Shown in pieces: positions 28,001 through 40,000 of a stretch of 64,000 nt of DNA. Origin of the DNA: Cyclina sinensis (Eukaryota; Mollusca; Bivalvia; Venerida; Veneridae); contig JAAONU010000009.1 in the NCBI GenBank assembly GCA_012932295.1, positions 2,616,197-2,680,196 on the forward strand, given 5' to 3'. Every line of letters begins with the position of its first letter. Position 1 is the stretch's first letter. The translations under genes and the position numbers were made by a program. Under the pieces are notes generated by a model, which was not told the origin of the DNA, made no database searches, and saw only the letters and a list, made by a program, of their open reading frames with translations.

Positions 28001-31000
28001 CAACCTTCAAACTTTATATGTAGATGCACCTTGACCACAACCCAATTTGGGTCACAAGGTCAAAGGTCAGTGACTTCTAATAGGAGAAATTGACATTGAA
28101 TCTAAAATGAAAGCACTTGTACCTACAACCTTCAATCTCATATATGTAGATTGACTTTGATGAGTTCTACCTGCCACCCCCACTTTATAATCACATGGTC
28201 AATGGTCAAGGTCGCTGTGACCTAATAGAAAAACTTAACATTGTAGATCATCATATATGTACATATATCTTGAGGAGTTCTTCCCACCTACCACTTGTTC
28301 TTACTTGTTCTCTGACAAGTTATATGATTTTGATGTTATGAGACTTTTGACTGACTAAATGAGTTTATTAACCATTGCCACTGAATGATACCATATCTCT
28401 GGTGATCCACCTTAGTTCATATCTCCATCTTGTTACATTTGCTATCTGATATAACAGCTGTATTTTGTAGGGATATACACCCAGGAGAAGAATTGTTGTA
28501 TGATTATGGTTTTGATGATCTCCCCTGGATAAAGGTATGTTCTATCAGCTCTGCTATTGTCAGGTTTGAAATAATATACTGTGGAATCATTACTGTTTGT
28601 GGTGGATGAATCTATTCTTAGAGTATTTCAGATAATGCACAAATTGAAAACTGCATGAAATTTTAATTTCAAGTTAAGTCTTTATAGGGATCAGGAATAA
28701 ACACAAATTTACGACCCACTAAAGGTCAGTTTAAGCGTTTCTGCAAAATTTTGTGCCCACAAAATTAAATGATTTCACAGTAGCAAAAAAGTTCACCAAA
28801 ATGAGATGGGATCATGAACAAGACTCAATCACCTTGTTGTATGTATAACTGCTAACGGTTAATGTGGGCAGATACTATTGTTTCAATTACAGTTAGTCTG
28901 CCCATATATATGCTTCCATTTGAAAAGAATCTGCCCACTTTTATGGAATGAATCTATACATGGAAAAAAATGTCTGCCCACTTGTACAGTTATGTTATGT
29001 TGTAACAGACACTGCATGCACTGGTTGTCTAAAGTTGTCGTTTGCAGACATAATTTTGTGTGAAATATTGGGGACACCGTGACAGATTTGGGCCAAGTAT
29101 GCTAAAATGGAAGTGTGTTTTGAGTATTTGCCATACTCCTACATTTTATATACCAAATTGAGATGGGGGTGGCATAAATGATAAGTTATCGAAAATGAAA
29201 CTTTGAAATTTTTGTGCATATTAATGAATTCAATATCACCAGCAAAAATACCTTCTTTTTTCTGTTTGGCTGTGCCTTACAATGCATCTGTGGATCAAGA
29301 TTTTTAATTGAAATTTTGCACATGTGTTCTTGGTCAATGTTGGAAATGACCAACAGCAAAAAAATCTGATTTTGACTGAATCTTACCCATTTATTTTATT
29401 GGAATACATTAAATTTTGTATGCAGATAAGGTACAACTGCTGCAAATATTGATAATCATGAATCATAAAATTGATAATGAACAGCACTGGCAAAGAACAA
29501 TAATGTTTGACTTGCATTTTGTCCGAATAAGGCCCATTGATCTTGACTGTTATGTGTATTCTCTTGATTATTTCACAGCAGAAAAAAGTACATAACTTTG
29601 TTAGAATCTTTAATTAAAACTGATAATTTTTCAAGTAGGCCATTCCAGATTGATTCTTTGTAAAAACATTATAGGGCTGGCTGGGGTTTACAAAATCTCT
29701 AATTATCAAAACAAAATATGAATAAAGAACCTATTACCTGGTAGAGAATTGAGAAAAATCTCATGCAGTCAAGCAAAATGTTTTTGTATATTTACACCAC
29801 TGAGTCTGTGCTTTTTAGCCCAACTATTCGAAGAAAAGTGGGGCTGTCCTACTTACCTGTGCGTCGGCGTCAGCGTAAAACTTCGGTTAAAGTTTTACGT
29901 GCAACTTCTTGTACAACATCATATCTCATCAAACACTGAAGATATTTGCTTGTAACTTCATACACTTATTTGAGATCATAATAGGAGGCCACTGTCAAAG
30001 GCCCATAACTCTGACTAGGATTTTAACTAAATTATGGCCCTTTGTGAACTTGGAAATCCTGGTTAAAGTTTTGCATGCAAAATCTATCTTCAAAATTACT
30101 GAAGGTATTCACTTGAAACTTCACATATGTCTTCTGAATCATAATTGGAGGTCACTGTCCAAGGCCCATAACTCTAATATGGAAATTGAAGTAATTATGG
30201 CCCTTTTTGAACTTAGAAATTTCTTGGTTAAAGTTGTCTTCAGAACTGCTGAAGGTATTCACTTGAAACTTTACACATGTCTCTGGGATCATAATTGGAG
30301 GTCAGTGTCCAAGGCCCATAACTCTGACATGGATTTTAACTGAATAATGGCCCTTTTTGAACTAAAAAATTTCTTTGTTAAAGTTTTGCATGCAACATCA
30401 ATCTTTAAAACTACTGAAGGTATTCACTTGAAACTTAAAACAGATCTCCGGGATCATAATTGGAGGTCACTGTCCAAGGCCTATAACTGTGATATGGAAT
30501 TTAACTTCATTTTGGCCCTATTTGAACTTAGGAAATTCTTGGTTAAAGTTTTGCATGCAACATCAATCTTCAAAACTACTGGGGGTATTCACTTGAAACT
30601 GAATTCATGTTTTAAGAATTATAATTAAGGTCACTATCTGAGACCCATAACTGAACTAAGAAAATTCTTTGGTCAATATTCATGACTCATAACTGTCATG
30701 ATTTTTTTCAATGATATCTTCCTCTTGTTAATTCCTACATTATCCAGGCTCTTGTTTTACTATGAAGCACTGAGAATAGTTGAGCGCGCTTTCCTACTGA
30801 CAGCTCTTAAAAATTGTTATTCTTATAATATGTACATTTTTAGAATTAATGATATAAATGATCTTAAGGGACAGTTTTAAAAATAGATGTTAAGTCATTG
30901 GTCAAAGTTCATAAAGCTTATAAAAGTATAAGGTACTTGCAACTGTACTCTGGTGAATGATCTAGATCTAGGGCCATCTTGCTTCCTGTCAGGCTGGTAG

Positions 31001-34000
31001 GGTTTGAGAAATCTCTTAGATGCTTAAATTAGAAACAGTTTGGTATGGCCTTAATAATGAACTATGTCACTTGAAATGTATAATGTTTGTTTTCGAATGT
31101 TAAAATTTCCAATCTCTTCTGTTTTCCTTAATTTTGAAGAAGAGTCTTGAGCAAGGTATGTTTCTGCTGTTGACTTTTGCAGTTTAATGCTTCAGTTCAG
31201 TTTATGCTTAAGTTTTAGTTCTGTTTAAGTTTTAGTTTTGCTCATTTATTTGTGTTAAACCCCTTTTAGCTTACCTGAGCACAACATGCTCAAGGGTGGA
31301 CTATTGTCCGTCGACGTCTACGATTAACTTAAACAACATCTCCTCCTAAACCCCATGGCCAGTATTGATGAAACTACTGGAATATTTCTTGGATGGTGCT
31401 CTACAGAAATTGCTCAGTTTTGCCAGGTACCCAGGTCCTTTTTTACTGCCAGTGTACTCTTCTATTGTAGTCAGTAAATTGATAGAAAAAAACAAGTTAT
31501 TACTTTTAAAGTTCCCTTCTAATTACATTTTATTATGTTTACACAATTTTCAGTTCTCTAAATTATGATGTCATAAATTGCCAAATACACAACAGAAATT
31601 ACCATCAAGGAGGTTTGAAATAACATACTGTGTAATCATTATTGTTTGCGGTGGACAAATCTTCGAGTATTTCAAATTTAAAACTGCATGAAATTTTAAT
31701 TGCGAGTAAAGTCTTTATAGGGATCAGGAATAAACACAAATTAACGACCCACAAAATTTTGTGCCCCGAAAAAATTGATTTCACGGTTGCAAAAAAAGTT
31801 CACCAGAATGTGATGGGGGTATGAACAAGACTCAACTTAATCACCTTGTTGTATGTATAACTGCTAACGGTTAATGTGGGCAGATACTATTGTTTTGATT
31901 ACAGTTAGTCTGCTCATATATATATATGGTTCCGTTTGAAAGGAATCTGCCCACTTTTATAAAATTAATCTATACATCAAAAAAATGTCTGCCTTCTTCT
32001 ATAGTTACGTATTGCTGTAATGCAATGCACTACATGCACTGGTTGTCAAAAGTTGTCATGGGCAGACTGAAATATGAGGAACACCATGACAGATTTGGGC
32101 CAAATGTACTAAAATGGAAGTGTGATTTGAGTATTTGCCATACTGCTACATTTTCTATAAATCAAATTGAAGAGGAGTAGCAGTTGCATATCAAAAATGA
32201 ATAATTTGAAATTTTTGTGCATATTTATGTACTTCAATATCACATGTAAAAATACCATCTTTTTTTATTATGCCCCCCCCCCAATTTTAGGGAGGCATAT
32301 AGTTTTTAAAGGGTTTGTCCGTCCGTACTTCCGTCCTGCTGTCTGTCCACAATTTGTGTCTGGTTCATAACTTTGTCATTTATGGATTGATTTTGAAATA
32401 ATTTTGTATAGAATGTGTAGCACATTGAGACGATGTGTCCCAGGTCTGTAGCTCACAGGTCAAGGTCACACTTTGACTTCAAAGGAAATTGCATGAAAGT
32501 GCATTGATGTTTATGTCCGGACAACAATTCTGTCATTCCTGGATGGACTTTAAAATGACTATGACTATGACTTTTGTGTTGGACAAAAGACCATGTGTCC
32601 CATGAAAGAATCAGGTCTCCAGCTCAGAGGTCAAGGTCACACTTGTACTACTTTCGGGAAACAAATTTTATTTTTCACTTAATGAAACTAGTCAATGGAA
32701 CATATATCAAGTTGTTTTTTATGGACGTGGGGCTTTAAGTAGATTTATTTTACACTTACACACAACAACCATTGGGACAAGACCTTTCTATTGACATATA
32801 TTTATACAACCTTGGCACCTACATGGCCTTGACGTTGAGGTAATATTGGTAAAAAAATCCCAGAAAATATTCAACTGGTCCTCGGCTCTGAGGTTTAAGC
32901 ACCACTTTGGGGGCATTGTTATTTTTCAGTGACATTTCTTGTTTTAATAACGTTTGATCCATGAGATTTTAATTTCGGACTTGGAACATAATTAGTATAA
33001 ATCCTAAGGGGAATTCTTTTTGTATGGGTAGGGTCAATCGGATGGCTCTGTTATTACATAAATAGAGGATATTGAATGAGTATAGGTTCAATACTGAATT
33101 TATTGAATGTGTTGAATTAAATTGTGTCTTGTGAGCCTCTGTCCCTTTTCATTATGTAAAATTATGTTATAGTTTAAAAACAAATTAACTTCTAGTTCTT
33201 GGAACATATTAACAGTACTATAGGGCCCTCTTGTGACATTGGCAAGGTCAGTGAAATGGCCACTTTATTAGGTTATATTACATAATCATAAAAAACTGAA
33301 TTTTCTTTGTATTTCTCTAATGGTTTGAAATACTGGACCAGTGCTCTAACATGTTAACAACACCTTATGGACCATTAATTGACTTGGGCTTGGTCTGTCT
33401 GGTTGACACAGTTATTACATGATATTATGGAATACTTATGAAATTTCTAGCACCTGCTAAGAACATTCTAAAAAGTTCTAGATATATATACATATATTTT
33501 AGGTATGATAAATGCCTTTGAAAAGGGTTGTAAGAATCTTCTAGAAAGTTCTAGATGTATACAAAGTTCTTAATTTAGTTGATCTAACAATTCAGTCATT
33601 AACCTCATCTAATAGTTCTGACAAGAAGGAACAAATACTAGAGAATGCATTTATTTTATATGATAATGTTTTGCAATTTTGTGCAATATATTACTTTTTC
33701 TGTTTTATCTCTTCAAATAAGTCAAATGGCATATAACCCAAATTTTTTAAGTGTGCTGGTTTTCTCTGTTTTCAGGTCCAGTGGCATATAATCTAAGTTT
33801 CTTAGTTTTTCTGATTTTCAATAAATTATTGTTGGGGACTGGTCTCTACAAGGTAGGAATTTTTGGCCTTGTCATTCCACAGAGAATATGATATAAATTT
33901 TTTAAAATCTTCTTTCAGTTGGGGGTAGTGACATAGCTTTGAATGGCGATAAAGATAGGAACATAGCCATGAATGGCCACAAAGCTTGTATCATAGCTAG

Positions 34001-37000
34001 GAATGTTGACAAAGGTTGGAAAGGTGACAAAGCTGGGAGCAGATCTGGGAATGGTGATGATGCTGGGCAGGGCAACGAAGATTGGAGAGTAGCTTGGAAT
34101 GGTGACAAAGCTGGGAAAATCGACAAAGCCGGGAGCCTGACTGGGAATGGTGACAAAGCTAGGAATGGCAGTAGAGCTAGGAGCCTAGCTGGGAATGGTG
34201 ACAAAGCTAGGAGTAGTGACGTAGCTGGGAATGGGGACAAAGCTGGGAATGGGGACAAAGCTGGGAGCCATCCTGGAATTGGTGATAAAACTTGGAATTG
34301 CAATGGAGCTAGGAGCCCAGCTGGAAATGGTGACATAGCTGGAAATAAGGATAAAGCTAGTAGTAGTGATGTAGATTGGAGCGGCAACAAATCTGGAAGC
34401 ATAGCTGGGAATGGTGATGAAGCTGAGAAGGGCATTGAAGTACGGAGCCTAGCTTGGAATGGTGAAATAGCTGGAAAAGATGACAAAGCTGGGAGCCTGC
34501 ATGGTAATGGTGGCAAAGCTTCGAATGGTGATAAAACTAGGAGGTTAGCTGGGAATGGTGACAAAGCTGGGAGTAGTGACGTAACCGGGAATGGTGACAA
34601 AGCTGGGAGTAGTGACGTAACTGGGAATGGGGACAAAGCTGGGAATAGCAATAAAGCTGGTAGCATAGCTGGAAATTGTGACATAGCTTGGAAAAGGGAC
34701 AAAGCTAGTAGTGATGTAGATTGGAATAGCAACAAAGCTGGGAGCATAGCTACTAATGGTGACAAAGCTGGGAGCATAACAGGGAATTGTGACGAAATTG
34801 GAAATGACAGCAGAGCTGGGAGCGTAGCGGGAATTTGCGACAATACTGGGAGCATAGATTGGAATAGTGACAAAGCTTGGAGCATAGCTGGGAATGATGA
34901 CGAAACTGAAAATGGCAACAAAGCTGGGAGCATAGCTTGGAATGTTGACGTAGCTGGAAATAGGGATAAACTTAGTAGTGATGTAGATTGGAATGGCGAC
35001 GAAGCTGGAAGCATAGCTGGGAATGGTGACTTAGCTGGAAATGGTGACACATCAAGGAATGGTAATGAAACTGGGAGCATATCTTGGAATGGTGACCTAG
35101 CTGGGAATGGAGAAGAAGCTAGTAGTGATGTATATAGGAATGTTGACAAAATTTGGAACATAGCTGGGATTGGCAAAGAAGCTAGGAGCGTAGCTGGAAA
35201 TGGTGATGTAGCAGGAAATGGTGACGAAGCTGCAGTTGACAGCAAAGCTTGGAACATGGCTGGAAAAGATGACCTAGCTAAAAATTGTGACAAGGCTTTG
35301 ACAGGTGATGAAACAGGGAATGGCGACAAAGCTGGGAATGGTGAAAAGGCTGGGATTGGTGACAAAGCATGGAACATAGATGGATGGGAATGGCGACAAA
35401 GCTGTGAGGGTAGTGATGAGGTAGCTGGAAGTGATGACAAAGCTTTGACTGGCGATGAAGCTTGGAATGGTGACATAACTGGGAATTTTGACAAAGCTGG
35501 GAGCACAGCTCGGAATGGCGATAAATCTGGGAATGCAGTGTTAAATGACAACATAGCTGGTTGTAGTGACAAAGCTAGGAATGGTAAAGAAGCTGCGAAC
35601 AGCAACATAGCTGGGAGCGTAGCTGAGAAAGGCCACAAAGCTATCAGTGAGGTAGCTTGGAATTGCGATAAAGCTGGGAACATCTACAAAGCTGGGAGCC
35701 ATCCTGGAATTGGTGATAAAACTTGGAATTGCAATGGAACTAGGAGCCCAGCTGGAAATGGTGACATAGCTGGTAATAAGGATAAAGCTAGTAGTAGTGA
35801 TGTAGATTGGAGTGGCAACAAATCTGGAAGCATAGCTGGGAATGGTGATGAAGCTGAGAAGGGCATTGAAGTACGGAGCCTGGCTTGGAATGGTGAAATA
35901 GCTGGAAAAGATGACAAAGCTGGGAGCCTGCATGGTAATGGTGGCAAAGCTTCGAATGGTGATAAAACTAGGAGGTTAGCTGGGAATGGTGACAAAGCTG
36001 GGAGTAGTGACGTAACTGGGAATGGGGACAAAGCTGGGAATAGCAATATAGCTGGGAGCATAGCTGGAAATTGTGACATAGCTTGGAAAAGGGACAAAGC
36101 TAGTAGTGATGTAGATTGGAATAGCAACAGAGCTGGGAGCATAGCTACTAATGGTGACAAAGCTGGGAGCATAGCAGGGAATGGTGGCAAAACTGGAAAT
36201 GACAACAAAGCTGGGAGCGTAGCAGGATGGGAATGGCGACAAAGCTGGGAGGGTAGTGATGAGGTTGCTGGAAATGATGACAAAGCTTGGACTGGCAATG
36301 AAGCTTGGAAGGGTGACATAACTGGGAATTTTGACAAAGCTGGGAGCACAGCTGGGAATGGCAATAAAGCTGGGAATGTAGTGTGGAATGACAACATAGC
36401 TGGTTGTAGTGACAAAGCTTGGAATGTCAACAAAGAAGCTGGGAATGGCAACATAGCTGGTAGCGTAGCTGAGAAAGGCCACAAAGCTATCAGTGAGGTA
36501 GCTTGGAATTGCGATAAAGCTGGGAATGTCAACAAAGAAGTTGGGAATAGCTACGAAAAAGCTGGGAATGGCTATGAAGAAGCTGGGAATGGTGATAAAC
36601 CTGGAAATAATGATGAAGAAGCTTTGGATGTTGACAAAGAAGTTGGAAATGGTGACGAAACTGGGAATGTCAGTGAAGCTGGGAATGACTATGAAGCTTG
36701 GATTGGCAATGAAACTGGGAATTGCGAAGAAGCTTGGAATGGCGAAGAACAACGGAACAGCGACATAGTTTGGAATCATGACGTAGCTTGGAATGGTGAC
36801 AAAGATGGAAATAGTAAGTAGCCAGTCAGGGATGAGAATAGGTCTAACTCTTAAGGACACTTAAAGCCAATTAATGCGAGGTTGCCTACAATTATTCTCC
36901 TGTTAGAACTTGGGAATAAAAATCACTGCAGCTTGTTTATTTAACAAATAATTTGTCAAAGGAAGCTGGTGTGAAATCGCTGAAAATCGTGCATAATTGT

Positions 37001-40000
37001 GGCTGTTTAAATTAGCAATGTAATATCTTTAAAAAAAAGTAGTTTGAGAGAATTCTCTATTAAATCATAAATTAAATTTCTTAGGCAGTGTACCCAGGGT
37101 AGCAATGTCAATGTAATGGAAGCACAGTCATTAGTAAGACGCAGTCCAACAGGCAGGATACACCAGTCAAAAGTGGAATAAAAATTGGCAGTCAGCTTGT
37201 CAGCTTGTTGAGTAATTCAAAGTTAAAAGCTTGCATGAAGTTAATACTTGCATCAAGTACTTAGAAATACTTTCATGTTTTCAGACAAAAGAGACATTAT
37301 ATCAGAAAGCGACGAATCGGATGAATCTGAAGTTTTTCCAATGCTATCAGTAACTGGTAAGTTTAAAACAGATTTTTGAGATCAAGATTTACTATAATTT
37401 GGTTCCATTATTCATTGTTTATTTAAGAAATATTTGCTCAGGTGTGATGTAGTGCATATTTTACCAAAAGTTTCGAGTTTAATGAAGAGGATATATCAAG
37501 ACACGAAACACCACTTGCAAATGGAATAAAAATTTTCAATCTGCACATCAGTAGTCCATTGAGTGTTTCAAAGATAACAGACTTTAATGAGAAGTTAATT
37601 TCAGGGCACATCCCTCACCATAGTGGAGGCCAGTATGTGAGCTTGAATGAAATATGTGCCTTCCTTTGATCAAGTGATAGCATAATGCATGATGTAGATG
37701 CCTTTTATGACTTGTGAATAATTGTTTATGTAGCTACAGTTGATTGAGAATTGTTAAATGTCTTGTTTAAGCAAGTACATCTAAATTGTTCATTTATAGT
37801 AGGAGATTCTATTGTCTTTTAGGTAAACAGATTTGGGGTTCTGTTACTGTAATACAGCAAGGCAGGCATGTCAGGACTTTTCCAATGCACTCTACAGTTC
37901 TGGCGATAGGAAGGTAAAATTTGTAAAAAACATACACCATTTAGCCTTGATCGTAATTATTTCAGAGCACTAGCCATTTAAGCACACTGGGAATTTCTGG
38001 TGGATTTTGACTTTTGGACAATATAATTTTGGTGAGATCCACAAGCGAAATTTTTTTATTTTGGTTGCAATGGCTTGTAGATTAGTGCTAATTTTGACTA
38101 CAGTAAAATTCCTCTATTAAGACCACTTTTGGGTGTAAAGAAAGTGGTCTTAATTGTGAGTTGGTCTTAATACCGGGTCGAGTCCCTGGCAAAGTATTTG
38201 TTTTTTATATGCAAGTTCATAAATGGAAAAATAGAACACTATTTAGACAGAACAAAACATGATATGAATGTTGCTATTACATTCAATAAATAATTTTTTC
38301 AAAAATGAATAAACCTTTCAATATTTCATTTTCATTTCTCCATGCTGGAGATTTTGTCCGACACAATTAAAATTTAACTGTAAATGTTCTGAATTTTGGT
38401 GAAGTTAGAATAAATTTTAAAATGAGATGTTACGTTCCGTTTTCTTATTCGATCAACATACGTTAGCATCGATCTAAAATTATATTTTGCTTTGAACCCC
38501 TGCAAACTGAAAACTAATTATTACGACAAGGATTCCATTCCATTCCCAATTATCTACTCGCATCGCAATCAGGTTGTAATAAAATTAATTTTGAATAACA
38601 CTTTAACTATCCTTTTGTCTCCTTACTTTCAGTAATCACCTGAAGAAAATTTGTTTTTCAAAAAAGAATTTCTTTTGTTTACACATGCAACTGTCGTAAA
38701 GCAGTGTCGTTATCATGGCGGTGTATTCGATTGATATTGATGACATGCCCGGAGGGCACTAATTTGAGTGGTCGTAATTGAGACATTACAATAAGAAGAA
38801 AATATACAATATGATCTTGACAAGATGGTCGTATTACCGGATTAGCGGCTTGGTCTTAATTCTGATAAATATCTGTGATAGGACAAGATTAAAAATGTTT
38901 GGTTCTTTTCAAAAGTGCCCGTAATAGCGGCGTGGTCTTAACTTCGGCATGGTCGTAAGGTGGTAATCTACTGTACTGCCATAAGGACTAAATTGAAAAA
39001 AGGCTTGTTATCCTATGTTGTAGGTTGAGGGAAATAGTTTGTGCATTGTCCATCTGGTGTCAGAACTGGGAAGCTGTTTGGAATTATGTCTCCCAAATTT
39101 TCGGTGGACATATTGGTTTTATCCTGTGCATCAGTCTGTCTGTCTGTCTCTCCATAGTATCTTGTCTTCTCCTCTCTTACACCCCTAGTCCAGTTTTAAT
39201 GAAACTTCGCAGGAGTGATCAGGATTAAATCTAGTTGTGCATAGTTATATTCATTTTGTTCTGCTCCGATGACTTATGATAGAGTATGGCCCTTTAATGG
39301 ATATTTAAGAAGACAGCTCCATACAGCCTGTACCCCTGGTCCACTTTTAATAAATCTTCATAGGAGTGATCAGTATGATGTCAAGTTGAGCATATTTGAG
39401 TTTATCCGTTTGGACTGTTTCATCTAACATCAATACTTCTTGCTACAAAGTTTTGATACTGGGCTAATTCTTGGTTAAATGTATTCAAAAAATGTCCACA
39501 AAGCTTCTACCAGGGACATAAGTGTTTATTGAATTCAGCTCCTTTTTTGTGAAAAAAAAATGTGTTGCTTTTGAAGACCCTAAAAAATTTTTGGTTGGTG
39601 TAAATTTAATAGGCCAGCTGGGTGACTGCAAACATAAGTCTTTTTAATTTAGTTCTTACATGTTTGTAGTATAGCATTGGATAATATATTTAAAAGATGA
39701 ATTTTTAATTTTTCTTCCACTAGAGAACAAGAGTTTGGTAAAGTCTTTTAAGGTAAATTTTGTTAAATCTTCACAGATGATCAACATTGATGGGCAGATG
39801 GTCTTAAAAATAGAAGTTTTTGATTTCACATTTTACATGGAATATGGTCCTTTGTTGTTTTTTACAATATAGTATCTTTTACAGATGATCAGTCATGATG
39901 TGTAAATAGTCATAAATAAAGGAACTTACTTGGGAATGTCTAAAAACAATCTTTCAATGTATGTCTGTACAGATTGCTTATTCTCATTTATTGATGAACA

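Noticed and set aside
29909..30628. 144- and 93-aa plus frames rich in HLKLHIC-like repeats
   Set aside because: Repeat-unit artefacts of the element at 29817-30810.
33902..36860. Long minus-strand open frames (593, 283 and 294 aa, FPALSPFPATS-like repeats) opposite exon 6
   Set aside because: They are the complement of a stop-free 30-bp repeat array, with no minus-strand splice logic or domain. The plus frame joins the flanking exons in phase.
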